Below the pieces are notes generated by a model, which did no database searches, was not told the origin of the DNA, and saw nothing but the letters and a program-made list of their open reading frames with translations. This document shows, in pieces, positions 24,656 through 33,196 of a stretch of DNA of 64,000 nt. A program made the translations under genes and the position numbers. The stretch's first letter is position 1. Each line of letters opens with the position of its first letter. Source of the DNA: Roseivivax jejudonensis (GTDB lineage Bacteria > Pseudomonadota > Alphaproteobacteria > Rhodobacterales > Rhodobacteraceae); the NCBI RefSeq assembly GCF_900172265.1, contig NZ_FWFK01000004.1, positions 495,884 through 559,883 of the forward strand, in the 5' to 3' direction.

Positions 24656-26505
24656 TCGTCGGGCTCTCCGCCCGGGCGCCGGCGCGCGGAGAGGCGGCGC
24701 AGGCCGCCCACGAGTCCGTCGGGGAACACCAGGACGACGGCGAGGATCGTCAGGCCGAGTGCGAGGCGCCAGTAGTCGAAGCGGGTCAGCAGATCCTCGA
24801 GCCCGGTGAACACCGCGCCGCCGACCCAGCCGCCCGAGAGCGTCTTTACCCCGCCGAGGAAGACGACGATCAGCGCCTCGAAGCTGCGCGCGATCTCGAG
24901 CTCGTCGGGAAAGATCGAGCCTTTCGAGTAGACGAAGAGCCCGCCCGCGAGCCCTGCCATCGCGCCGGCGAAGGTGAAGGCGGCAAGCTGCAGGCGGCGC
25001 GTGTCGAGCCCGGTGGCCGCCGCGCGGCGGGGCGCGTCGCGCGCCGCGCGCAGGCTGTAGCCGAACGGCGCGTGCGCGGCATGACGGAGCACGAGGATGC
25101 CGCCCACCGACACCGCGAAGGTGAGCCAGTAGAAGACATCGGGCGTGGCCCAGGCGGCGGGCCAGACGCCGACGATGCCGTCGTCGCCGCCGGTCACCGC
25201 GCCCCACTGGTAGACGAGCGACCACAGAAGCTGGCCGAAGGCGAGCGTGAGCATCGCGAAGTAGACGCCGCTGGCGCGCAGGGACACCGCGCCGATCCCG
25301 AGCGCGAGCAGCCCCGCACCGAGCGGCGCCATCAGGATCGACAAGGCCATCGGCGTGTCGGCGTAGCGCACGAGGAGCGCGGCGACGTAGGCGCCGCCGC
25401 CGAAGAAGGCGGCGTGCCCGAACGACACGAGCCCGCCCTGCCCCAGCAGGAAATGCAGCGAGGCGGCGAAGAGGCAGAAGATGAGGATGTCGGTGGCCAG
25501 CACGCGCGCGAACGGCCCGGCGTAGAGCGGCAGCGCCGCGAGTGCCGCGAGCGCGGCGACGGTCAGGGCCACGCGCAGACCCCCGGCGGGGGCGATCGGC
25601 GCCTCGGGGCGGCCGACCTGCCCGATCTCGCCGGCGACCTCCTCGCGCCCGAGGAGGCCGAAGGGCCGCCAGAGAAGGACCGCGACCATCACCACGTAGG
25701 TGAGCACCAGCGTCGATTGCGGCAGGTAGGTCACGCCGAACACGTTCAGCACGGAGATCAGCACGCTGGCGATGAGCGCGCCCGGCAGCGAGCCCATGCC
25801 GCCGATGACCACGACGACGAAGACCTGCGCGAGGATGGTGAAATCCATCAGCAGGTCGGCCCCGCCCTTGGGCAGCTGGAGCGCGCCGCCGAGCCCGGCG
25901 AGCGCGCAGCCGAGGCCGAAGATCCCGGTGAAGAGCCAGCGCTGGTTGACGCCGAGCGCGCCCACCATCTCCCTGTCCTGGGTGGCGGCGCGGACGAGGA
26001 TGCCGAGCCGCGTCCTGGCGATCAGCAGCCACAGCAGGAGCGCGACGCCGGGCGTGATGGCGATGAGCGCGAGATCGTATTGCGGCACCGGCTCGCCCAT
26101 GATGCGCACGACCGAGCCGAGCCCCGGCGCGCGCGGACCGAGAAGGTCGGTCGGCCCCCAGATCATCAGCGCGAGATCCTGCACCACCAGCACGACGCCG
26201 AAGGTGGCGACGAGCTGGAACAGTTCGGGCGCGGCGTAGACCGGGCGCAGCACGATCATCTCGACCAGCGCGCCGATCGCGCCGACGACGAGACCCGCAA
26301 GCAGGATCGCGCCCCAGAACCCGACGGCGCCCGGCAGCACCTGCATCAGCGAATAGCCGACATAGGCGCCGAGCATGTAGAACGAGCCGTGCGCGAAGTT
26401 CACGATCCGGGTCACGCCGAAGATCAGCGACAGGCCGGACGCGACCATGAAGAGCGCGCCGGCATTGGCGAGCCCGGTGAGAAGCTGCGCGAGGATCAGG
26501 CCCAT
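24652..26505 (-). CDS. Fused LivH-LivM branched-chain amino acid type ABC permease
   Basis: A single 617-residue protein joins the two permeases that are usually separate. Residues 1 to ~300 are LivH-like (LIFGVTRIVNFAHGSFYMLG near residue 27; GGMGSLPGALIASVLI near 237). Residues ~325-610 are LivM-like (GQGGLVSFGHAAFFGGGAYV near 365; GLFVYSKGSIFPDELEIARS and FLGGVKTLSGGWVGG near 530-560). The join is a short hydrophilic linker near residue 305. Substrates of this family include branched-chain amino acids, amides and urea; the binding protein upstream would set specificity. Confidence 0.92.
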   Translation of the reverse strand: MGLILAQLLTGLANAGALFMVASGLSLIFGVTRIVNFAHGSFYMLGAYVGYSLMQVLPGAVGFWGAILLAGLVVGAIGALVEMIVLRPVYAAPELFQLVATFGVVLVVQDLALMIWGPTDLLGPRAPGLGSVVRIMGEPVPQYDLALIAITPGVALLLWLLIARTRLGILVRAATQDREMVGALGVNQRWLFTGIFGLGCALAGLGGALQLPKGGADLLMDFTILAQVFVVVVIGGMGSLPGALIASVLISVLNVFGVTYLPQSTLVLTYVVMVAVLLWRPFGLLGREEVAGEIGQVGRPEAPIAPAGGLRVALTVAALAALAALPLYAGPFARVLATDILIFCLFAASLHFLLGQGGLVSFGHAAFFGGGAYVAALLVRYADTPMALSILMAPLGAGLLALGIGAVSLRASGVYFAMLTLAFGQLLWSLVYQWGAVTGGDDGIVGVWPAAWATPDVFYWLTFAVSVGGILVLRHAAHAPFGYSLRAARDAPRRAAATGLDTRRLQLAAFTFAGAMAGLAGGLFVYSKGSIFPDELEIARSFEALIVVFLGGVKTLSGGWVGGAVFTGLEDLLTRFDYWRLALGLTILAVVLVFPDGLVGGLRRLSARRRPGGEPDE

Positions 26506-26560
26506 GCGGGTCTCCGGTGGGTCGGCGCGGCCGGCCGTCGCGTGGCGGGGCCGCGGCCGG

Positions 26561-27769
26561 TCACTCCGACGGGCGCAGCTCGCGCACCGTGTCGTCGTCG
26601 GGCAGGAAGTCCGCGCCGTCCTTGTACTCCCAGTCGACCATCACGCCCTCGCCGTCGCGCAGGGCGGTGGTGCCGACCCACGCGCCGAGCGTCGCCTGGT
26701 TGTCGATCTCGCGGTAGGTGATGGTGCCGGCGGGGATCTCGACCTCGAGTCCTTCGAAGGCCTGGCGGATGGCGTCGGAGTCGGTCGAGCCGGCCTTCTC
26801 GATCGCCGCGGCGATGGACAGCGCGGTGGCATAGCCGACGTGGCTGCCGTTCTTGGGCGTCTCGTTCCAGCGCGCCTCGAACGCCTCGACGAAGGCGGCG
26901 TTGGGGCCGTCCTCGAAATCGTACCAGGGATAGCCGGTGACGATCCACCCCTCGGGCGCCTCGGCGCCGAGCGGTTCGAGATACTCGGGTTCGCCCGACA
27001 GGAGGCCGTAGACGGTGCGATCCTCGAACAGCCCGCGGGTGGTGCCCTCGCGCACGAACTTGGCGAGGTCGGGGCCGAAAGTGACGTTATAGATCGCGTC
27101 GGGCTTGGCGCGTTCGAGCGCCTGCACCTCGGCGCCGGCGTCGATGCCGAAGAGCGCGGGCCATTGCTCGGCCACGAACTCGACCTCGGGCTTGAGCTCG
27201 GTCAGCACCTCCTTGAACGCGGCGACGGCATCCTTGCCGTAGGCGTAGTTGGGGGCGATCGTGGCATAGGTCACGGCGTCGTCCTGCGCCGCCTGCTCGG
27301 CCAGCATCGCGGCCTGCATGTAGGTCGAGGGCCGCAGCCGGAAGGTCCAGGGGTTGCCCTGGCTCCAGGTGACGGCATCGGCCAGCGGTTCGGCGGCGAG
27401 GTAGACGAATTCGCGGTTCGCGGCGAGCGACGAGATGGCGAGGCCGACATTCGACAGGATCGAGCCGGTGATCATCGCGGTGTCCTCGCGGGTCATCAGC
27501 TCCTGCGCGATGCGGATCGCCTCGCCCGGTTCGCCCTGGTCGTCGCGGAAGACGAATTCGAGCGGACGGCCGAGCACGCCGCCGTCGGCGTTGATCTCCT
27601 CGACGGCCATCTCGATGCCCTTGCGGTAAGGCTCGGCGAAGGCCGGCAGGCGCTTGTAGTGGTTGATCTCGCCGATGCGGATCGGCGCGCCGTCCTGCGC
27701 GGCGGCGGGCACTGCGATGGCGGCGAGCGTCGTGGCGACGAGACCGGCCAGAAGGCTGTTGCGGTGCAT
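26561..27769 (-). CDS. Periplasmic substrate-binding protein of the Liv-type transporter
   Basis: A 402-residue type I periplasmic binding protein. A Sec signal peptide (LLAGLVATTLAAIAVPAAA) ends near residue 25. Mature sequence begins PIRIGEINHYKRLPAFAEPY and includes the hinge region GGVLGRPLEFVFRDDQGEP near residue 65, all typical of the LivJ/AmiC-like family. The likely ligand is an amino acid, amide or related small molecule; AmiC/UrtA-like binding cannot be excluded. It heads the operon binding protein-livHM-livG-livF; 55 bases separate it from the permease gene. Confidence 0.92.
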   Translation of the reverse strand: MHRNSLLAGLVATTLAAIAVPAAAQDGAPIRIGEINHYKRLPAFAEPYRKGIEMAVEEINADGGVLGRPLEFVFRDDQGEPGEAIRIAQELMTREDTAMITGSILSNVGLAISSLAANREFVYLAAEPLADAVTWSQGNPWTFRLRPSTYMQAAMLAEQAAQDDAVTYATIAPNYAYGKDAVAAFKEVLTELKPEVEFVAEQWPALFGIDAGAEVQALERAKPDAIYNVTFGPDLAKFVREGTTRGLFEDRTVYGLLSGEPEYLEPLGAEAPEGWIVTGYPWYDFEDGPNAAFVEAFEARWNETPKNGSHVGYATALSIAAAIEKAGSTDSDAIRQAFEGLEVEIPAGTITYREIDNQATLGAWVGTTALRDGEGVMVDWEYKDGADFLPDDDTVRELRPSE

Positions 27770-27870
27770 GGACTTCGTTCTCCCTGCTGTCGGGGCGGAC
27801 CTTATAGGGCGGCGCTGCGCTTGCACAGTCGCGACCGGGCCGCGGCGTGCGCCCGTGCCGCGCGGCGCGG

Positions 27871-29670
27871 TCACTCGGCGGCGATGCCGTCGGTGAACTG
27901 GAGCCGCGCGAGGCGGGCATAGAGACCGCCCTCGGCCACCAGCGCGTCGTGCCGGCCGGTCGCGACGATGCGGCCGTCCTGCATCACCACGATGCGGTCG
28001 GCCTTCTTTACCGTGGCGAGGCGGTGGGCGACGATGATGGTGGTGCGGCTCTCGGCAAGCTCGTCGACCGCCGCCTGCACCGCGCGTTCGCTTTCGGCGT
28101 CGAGGGCGGAGGTCGCCTCGTCGAGGAGCAGCAGCGGCGCGTCGCGCAGGATCGCGCGGGCGATGGCGACGCGCTGTTTCTGGCCGCCGGACAGCATCAC
28201 GCCGCGTTCGCCGAGCCACGTGCCGTAGCCGTCGGGCAGGTCGACGATGAAGTCGTGCGCCGCCGCCGCGCGGGCCGCGGCCTCGATCTCGGCGTCGGTG
28301 GCGCCGGGGCGGCCGAAGCGGATGTTGTCGCGGGCCGACGCGGCGAAGATCACCGGGTCCTGCGGCACCAGCGCGATGTGGTTGCGGAACGCGGCCCGCT
28401 CCATCGCGTCGAGCGGCACGCCGTCGAGCAGCACCCGCCCCGAATCCGGCTCGTAGAAGCGCTGAAGCAACTGGATGATCGTCGTCTTGCCGGCGCCCGA
28501 GGGCCCGACGAGCGCGATCGTCTCGCCCGGCGCGACCTCGAGGTCGACCTCGTCGAGCGCGGGGCGGTCGGGCCGCGCGGGATAGGCGAAGCTGACGCGA
28601 TCGAAGGTCACCGCGCCGCGGGCGGGGCTGGCGGGCGGCACCGGGTCGGCCGGGTCGCGGATCGGATCCTCGGAATCGAGGATCTCGACCAGCCGTTCGG
28701 TCGCGCCGGCGGCGCGCTGAAGCTCGCCGAAGATCTCGGACAGGGCGGCGACGGCGCCGGCGACCATCACCGCGTAGATCAGGAACTGCACCAGCGAGCC
28801 GACGCTCATGGTGCCGGCGCGGACATCCGACGCGCCGACCCAGAGCACGCCGACGATGCCGGTGAACACGAGGAAGATGACGATGGCGGTCAGGAACGCG
28901 CGGGTGCGGATGCGCCGGCGGGCGGCATCGAAGCTCTTCTCGGTCACGTCGGCGAAGCCGGCCTTGGACACGGCCTCGTGGGTGTAGCTCTGCACGGTCT
29001 GGACCGCGAGCAGCGCCTCGGACGCGTTGCCCGAGGAGGCCGCGATCCAGTCCTGGCTTTCGCGCGAGAGGCTGCGCAGGCGGCGGCCGAGCACGAGGAT
29101 CGGCACGAGCACTGCCGGGACCAGCAGCAGCACCAGCATCGTCAGCTTGGGCGAGGTGAAGAGCATCAGGATCATGCCGCCCACGAACAGAAGCGCGTTG
29201 CGCAGCGCGATCGAGACCGACGAGCCCACGACCGACAGGATCAGCGTGGTGTCGGTGGTGATCCGGCTGAGCACCTCGCCGGTCATGATGCGTTCGTAGA
29301 ACACCGGCGAGAGGTCGATGACGCGGTCGAAGATCGCCTTGCGAATGTCGGCGACGACCCGTTCGCCCAGCCGCGTGACGAGCGCGTAGCGCAGCGCCGT
29401 GCCGATCGCGAGAAGGCCCGCGATGCCCAGCGCGGCGAGGAAATACTGATCGAGCAGGCCGGCATCGGGCCCTTCGAAATTGTCGACGACGCGCCGGACG
29501 GCCAGCGGCAGCAGGAGCGAGATGATCGCGGTGGCGACGAGCGCGGCGAGCGCGGCGGCGAGGAGCCCGCGATAGGGCGACAGGAACGGCCACAGACGGC
29601 GCAACGCCCCGAGCCGGCGCGACTTGGCACGCTCCTGCTGTCCGGTGGCCGGCGCGGTGTCTCTGGCCAT
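27871..29670 (-). CDS. ABC transporter, fused permease and ATPase (MsbA/LmrA-like exporter)
   Basis: A 599-residue half-transporter. Residues ~25-310 form the six-helix membrane domain; residues ~340-595 form the nucleotide-binding domain. The latter has Walker A GPSGAGKTT near 390, LVPQDPVIF (Q-loop) near 440, LSGGQKQRVAIARA near 498 and Walker B LLLLDEATSALD near 515. It likely forms a homodimer exporting a lipid, peptide or drug. It lies upstream of the liv operon on the same strand, with 101 bases between them; function together is not implied. Confidence 0.92.
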   Translation of the reverse strand: MARDTAPATGQQERAKSRRLGALRRLWPFLSPYRGLLAAALAALVATAIISLLLPLAVRRVVDNFEGPDAGLLDQYFLAALGIAGLLAIGTALRYALVTRLGERVVADIRKAIFDRVIDLSPVFYERIMTGEVLSRITTDTTLILSVVGSSVSIALRNALLFVGGMILMLFTSPKLTMLVLLLVPAVLVPILVLGRRLRSLSRESQDWIAASSGNASEALLAVQTVQSYTHEAVSKAGFADVTEKSFDAARRRIRTRAFLTAIVIFLVFTGIVGVLWVGASDVRAGTMSVGSLVQFLIYAVMVAGAVAALSEIFGELQRAAGATERLVEILDSEDPIRDPADPVPPASPARGAVTFDRVSFAYPARPDRPALDEVDLEVAPGETIALVGPSGAGKTTIIQLLQRFYEPDSGRVLLDGVPLDAMERAAFRNHIALVPQDPVIFAASARDNIRFGRPGATDAEIEAAARAAAAHDFIVDLPDGYGTWLGERGVMLSGGQKQRVAIARAILRDAPLLLLDEATSALDAESERAVQAAVDELAESRTTIIVAHRLATVKKADRIVVMQDGRIVATGRHDALVAEGGLYARLARLQFTDGIAAE

Positions 29671-29731
29671 GCGTCGTCTCTCCCCTTTTCCTCGGCGCTC
29701 ACGGTTCTGACATGCTGAGCCGGACGGTCAA

Positions 29732-29822
29732 GCGCCGCGATGACGCGCCGCGCGGCGGTCGGGCGCCGCGATGACGCGCCGCGCGGCGGTCGGGCGCCGC
29801 GATGACGCACCGCGCGGCGGTG
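29732..29822. repeat. 31-bp tandem repeat, three copies
   Basis: Three head-to-tail copies of a GC-rich 31-base unit starting GCGCCGCGATGACG, the first two identical and the third truncated with one internal change (GCGCC to GCACC). Each unit holds a short inverted repeat (CGCCGCGCGGCG). It lies between the ABC exporter gene and tRNA-Gly. There are no spacers between copies, so it is not a CRISPR array. Confidence 0.9.
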
Positions 29823-29894
29823 TCGCGGCGTGGAGCTGGAGACGCGCCGTCAGGTCGCCGGGGCGAAAGCGGGCGCTGCGCGAAGGGGGAAAGC

Positions 29895-29968
29895 TGGAGC
29901 GGGTAGCGGGAATCGAACCCGCACCAAGAGCTTGGAAGGCTCGTGTGATACCATTTCACCATACCCGC
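29895..29968 (-). tRNA. tRNA-Gly (anticodon UCC)
   Basis: A complete cloverleaf on the minus strand. The acceptor GCGGGTA pairs with TACCCGC, and the discriminator is T followed by an encoded CCA. The anticodon loop is CTTCCAA (anticodon TCC) between five-base stems CGAGC and GCTCT. The T arm GCGGG-TTCGATT-CCCGC is perfect. Length is 71 bases plus CCA. Confidence 0.97.
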
Positions 29969-29981
29969 TCGCTGTAGCCCG

Positions 29982-30010
29982 CAAGTAGTCAAACGCGGGA
30001 GAGTCGTCAA
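29982..30010 (-). promoter_or_regulatory. Promoter of tRNA-Gly
   Basis: On the minus strand TTGACG (-35, 30005-30010) and TACTTG (-10, 29982-29987) are 17 bases apart. The -10 element lies 13 bases before the tRNA 5' end, as expected for a tRNA gene. Confidence 0.6.
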
Positions 30011-30070
30011 GCGGACGGGAGACCGGCGGCCCGCCTCGCCGGGGCGCCGGTCGGCCCTACGTCCCCGGGC

Positions 30071-30535
30071 ATGACACGATTTCTGGAAGGCGCATATCGG
30101 TGGTTCAACACGGCGGTGTCCGCCGTTCTGCTGATCGGCATCCTGGCGGTCGTGGGGGTCGCGGCAGCGAGCTTTCTGCGGCTGACGGCCGAGACGATCC
30201 AGGGCACGCCGACGAATGTCAGCTATCCCGAGCTTCAGTCGCTGTTCGACCGGCTTCTCGGCGCGATCATCGCGCTCGAACTGGCGCATTCGCTGCACCT
30301 GATGGTGACCGGGCAGCGCGGCTTCGCGCAGGTGCGGATCGTGCTCATCATCGGGATCCTGGCGGTGGTGCGGAAGCTGATCGTGATCGAGCTGGACGCG
30401 GTGTCGGGGTTCCTGCTGCTCGGTCTCGCTGCGGCGATCGCCGCGCTCGGGACGGTGTTCGGCGTGCTGTCGTGGCTGGAGCGGAAGTCGCCCGACGCGG
30501 CGCAGCGCAGCGACGCCGGGCGCAGCGCGGAGTGA
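30071..30535 (+). CDS. PsiE-family membrane protein
   Basis: A 154-residue inner-membrane protein with about four hydrophobic segments. The arrangement, with an acidic LQSLFDRLLGAIIALELAHS stretch near residue 58 between the first and second pairs of helices and RIVLIIGILAVVRKLIVIEL near 95, matches the phosphate-starvation-inducible PsiE family. No function is established for it. The charged C-terminal tail is unstructured. No Shine-Dalgarno sequence is seen before the ATG. Confidence 0.75.
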   Translation: MTRFLEGAYRWFNTAVSAVLLIGILAVVGVAAASFLRLTAETIQGTPTNVSYPELQSLFDRLLGAIIALELAHSLHLMVTGQRGFAQVRIVLIIGILAVVRKLIVIELDAVSGFLLLGLAAAIAALGTVFGVLSWLERKSPDAAQRSDAGRSAE

Positions 30536-30717
30536 CCCGGCTTCGGGGCCGCCCGGGGACGGCTTTCGGGGGCGGCTTCGGCGCGATGCCGGCGGGCGGG
30601 CCCGGTTGCGCCCGGACCGCCGTTTGAGGGCGCTGCGCCTCATTTTGGCCGCAAAACCACGCTACCTCTCACGCCGATCATGGGTGGGGACCTGTGTCAG
30701 AATGCGAGGTGCGTGAC

Positions 30718-31224
30718 ATGCGTCGCACGATTCTTGCCGCCACGAGCATCGTGGCGGGACTTGCCGCAACCGCGGTGTCTGCCGCCGAGCACGAGGTGGT
30801 GATCCTCGGCGACGGTTTCTTCCCCGAAATCGTGCATGCCGATCCGGGCGACACGATCCGTTTTGTCAACGGCGTGGATCTGGTGACCGCGGCGACGGCG
30901 ACCGACGAGAGCTGGTCGACCGGCCTCATCTTCCTGAACCAGGAAAAGGTCGTGACCGTGACCGAGGGCATGACCAAGACCTTCGACGACCGCATGCCGG
31001 TGGGCTTCGTCCAGCCCGCGGACGAAAGCGACATCGGCGAGGACGACCTCGCGGCGTCGGAGGAGGAGGTCGAGGACTGGGACGAGACGACCGCCGAGCT
31101 GTCGGGCACGATCGAGTGGGAAACCGCGGCGCCGATCCTTCTCGACGAGAACGGCCAGCCGATGACCGACGCCTATGTCGTCGATGCCGGCGATGACGGC
31201 GACGTGGGCACGGCGACGCAATAA
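30718..31224 (+). CDS. Secreted protein with a cupredoxin-like N-terminal half
   Basis: A 168-residue protein with a signal peptide (RRTILAATSIVAGLAATAVS, cleavage near residue 22). The start of the mature protein, VVILGDGFFPEIVHADPGDT followed by IRFVNG, resembles the opening strands of cupredoxins. However, there is no cysteine in the mature protein and no Cys-x-His-x-Met copper site, so copper binding is doubtful. The C-terminal half is very acidic (for example DESDIGEDDLAASEEEVED). ATG 30718 has GAGGTG upstream and gives a proper signal peptide; an earlier ATG at 30694 is less likely. Function unknown. Confidence 0.8.
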   Translation: MRRTILAATSIVAGLAATAVSAAEHEVVILGDGFFPEIVHADPGDTIRFVNGVDLVTAATATDESWSTGLIFLNQEKVVTVTEGMTKTFDDRMPVGFVQPADESDIGEDDLAASEEEVEDWDETTAELSGTIEWETAAPILLDENGQPMTDAYVVDAGDDGDVGTATQ

Positions 31225-31248
31225 GACCTGCGAAGGCGCGGCGACGGG

Positions 31249-31866
31249 TCAGCCGGGCGCGCGTTCGGTGAAGTCCAGCGATCCTTCGGGCGCGGCGCGC
31301 ATCAGGCGGGCCGCGCCCTTTCCGTCCTCTCCGAGCCAGAGCGGCCAGTCGGCCTGGTCGACGATGACCGGCATCCGCGTGTGGATGTCCGCCATTCGGC
31401 CCTCGGCCTCGGTGGTGACGATGGCGCAGCTGCGGTAGGCGGTGCCGTCCCTTTCCCAGTCCTGCCAGATCCCGGCCATGACGAGCGGTTCGCCGTCCGT
31501 GCGGGTGATGAGGTAGGGCTGCTTTCGGCCATCCTCGAAGCGCTGCCATTCGTAGAAGCCCGATGACGGGATCAGGCAGCGGCGTTCGCGCGCGGCGGCG
31601 CGGAAGGCGGGCTTTTCGGCCACCGTTTCGGCCCGCGCGTTGATGAGCAGCGGGCCGTCCTTGGGGTCCTTGTACCAGTGCGGCAGGAAGCCCCAGCGCA
31701 TCCCGTCGAGCCGGCGGGTGCCGCCGTCGTCACGCCGGACCGCCGCGATGGTCGTTGTGGGGCGGACGTCCATGTTCTCGGCCCCCGGCACGTCGTTGCC
31801 GGGCACGGCGTCGAACAGGCGGGCCATCGCGTCGGGCGGCAGGGTCACGGCGAAACGTCCGCACAT
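31249..31866 (-). CDS. SOS response-associated peptidase family protein (YedK/HMCES)
   Basis: A 205-residue SRAP-domain protein, which forms a covalent thiazolidine link with abasic sites in single-stranded DNA to protect them. The catalytic Cys follows the initiator Met (MCGRFAVTL), which must be removed. Other active-site residues appear as INARAET (Asn and Glu) near residue 75, SGFYEW near 101 and IHTRMPVIV (His) near 160. Standard length. It is downstream of the methyltransferase gene, 12 bases away, on the same strand. Confidence 0.93.
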   Translation of the reverse strand: MCGRFAVTLPPDAMARLFDAVPGNDVPGAENMDVRPTTTIAAVRRDDGGTRRLDGMRWGFLPHWYKDPKDGPLLINARAETVAEKPAFRAAARERRCLIPSSGFYEWQRFEDGRKQPYLITRTDGEPLVMAGIWQDWERDGTAYRSCAIVTTEAEGRMADIHTRMPVIVDQADWPLWLGEDGKGAARLMRAAPEGSLDFTERAPG

Positions 31867-31878
31867 GGTCGGGACTCC

Positions 31879-33078
31879 TCAGGATCGGCGCAGAAGCGAC
31901 GAGTAGAGAACGAGGCCCCACGGCCCGAGGGTTCCCTCGATGCGGGCCCAGAGCGCGCCGGCGGCGATCGGGTCGAGCCCGGCGGCGGCGGTGATCTCGG
32001 CCACGCTGCGCCGCCCGTCGATGCGTGACAGGAGCGGCGCGGCGGCCTTGGGCAGGGCGAGGTCGTGGCGCTCGTCTCCGAGGCGCAGGGGCAGCGCGCG
32101 GCCGGCGGCGACGGCGCGCGCGGCCGCGTCCGCCGCGACCCCGCGCAGGTGCGGGACGAGATCGCCCTCGCGATGCGAGGGCACGTGCGGCGCGGCATCG
32201 TCCGGCAGCGCATAGGCGATGTGGGTCTTGATCGTGCCGCGCAGCTTTTCCGCCAGCGCCATGCGCACGTTCGCGGGCAGCTCGGCGCCCGTCTCCGACA
32301 GCGCCGACAGGTCGTAGAGGCCGGGCATCGCGAAGCGTGCAAGGCGCCAGCCGGTCGCCGCGAAGGTGTCGATAAGCTCGGTCACGCTGTAGGGCCGGTC
32401 CCGCCCGTGAAGCAGCAGATCGTAGAAGCCCGCGTCGGACGCCTCGTGATCGACGAGATGCGGGTTGCGCCGGAAGGGGTGGCCCTCGGGCACGCGGGCA
32501 AAGATCTCGCGCGCGGCGGCGAGCCGCGTCTCGGGCGGCATCTCGGCCAGGAGCGTGCCGAACGCCTCCTGCAGCGGGTAGACGCCGGACCGGCCGTAGG
32601 GCGCGTAGACCATGAGGCCGAGACCGCCGCCGGGGGCGAGCGCGGCGCGCAGCGCGCGGAAGCCGTCCTCGGGCGCGTCGAGATGGTGCAGCACGCCGCA
32701 GCAATCGATGTAGTCGAACGGGCCGAATTCGGGCGCATCGAGGAGCGAGCCGGTGCGGAAGGTGACGGTGTCGAGGCCGCGCGCGGCGGCGCGGGCCTCG
32801 GCGATGGACCGGGCGCGTGGCGACAGGTCGAGATAGGTGATCTCGGCCGCGCGGCCGGCGCTCTTCATCACCTGGGCCAACTGGATCAGGCCATCGCCGG
32901 TGCCGCCGCCGGCCACCAGCGCGCGCAGCGGCCGCGTCCAGTCGCGGCGCCCGCCCCAGAGCGCGTCGTCCATCTCGAGCGGGTGCGAGGGCGCGCCGGT
33001 GATGAGCCGCCGTGCCTCGTCCGCGGGATCCCGCTCGGGATAGGGGTAGGCGTCGTAGTGTTCGGTGAGGGTGACCAT
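31879..33078 (-). CDS. Class I SAM-dependent methyltransferase
   Basis: A 399-residue protein. It starts LTEHYDAYPYPERDP, then has the SAM-binding VAGGGTGDGLIQLAQ near residue 55, the acidic YLDLSPRA (motif II) near 82 and FDYIDCCGVLHHLDAPEDG (motif IV region) near 120. The last ~90 residues form a second region of winged-helix character (SRIDGRRSVAEITAAAGLDP) as seen in some methyltransferases with PqqD-like C-terminal domains. Substrate unknown. It sits directly beyond the rplA terminator. Confidence 0.85.
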   Translation of the reverse strand: MVTLTEHYDAYPYPERDPADEARRLITGAPSHPLEMDDALWGGRRDWTRPLRALVAGGGTGDGLIQLAQVMKSAGRAAEITYLDLSPRARSIAEARAAARGLDTVTFRTGSLLDAPEFGPFDYIDCCGVLHHLDAPEDGFRALRAALAPGGGLGLMVYAPYGRSGVYPLQEAFGTLLAEMPPETRLAAAREIFARVPEGHPFRRNPHLVDHEASDAGFYDLLLHGRDRPYSVTELIDTFAATGWRLARFAMPGLYDLSALSETGAELPANVRMALAEKLRGTIKTHIAYALPDDAAPHVPSHREGDLVPHLRGVAADAAARAVAAGRALPLRLGDERHDLALPKAAAPLLSRIDGRRSVAEITAAAGLDPIAAGALWARIEGTLGPWGLVLYSSLLRRS

Positions 33079-33143
33079 GGGGCGCTCGCTTCGGGACCGG
33101 TCCCGTCTTAGCGGCTGCTGCGCGCGGGCGCGAGGGCTGCACG

Positions 33144-33175
33144 AAAAAGGCCCCGGACGCGTGTCCGGGGCCTTT
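33144..33175 (-). terminator. Intrinsic terminator of rplK-rplA
   Basis: A perfect 12-bp stem (AAGGCCCCGGAC paired with its mirror) with a GCGT loop at 33147-33174. On the minus strand it ends in TTTTT, 22 bases beyond the rplA stop. It probably ends the ribosomal transcript before the methyltransferase gene. Confidence 0.9.
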
Positions 33176-33196
33176 CGATTCGGGATGGTGCCGGGC

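Noticed and set aside
27770..27870. Riboswitch ahead of the liv operon
   Set aside because: The 101-base gap shows no recognisable aptamer or terminator/antiterminator pair.
27870..29593. Frame extension joining the ABC exporter region to the binding protein
   Set aside because: The long minus-strand frame upstream of the binding protein's ATG is out of frame with the exporter's domains and has Arg-rich filler; the exporter is encoded in another frame.
29732..29822. CRISPR array
   Set aside because: The 31-base units are directly adjacent without spacers and no cas genes are near.
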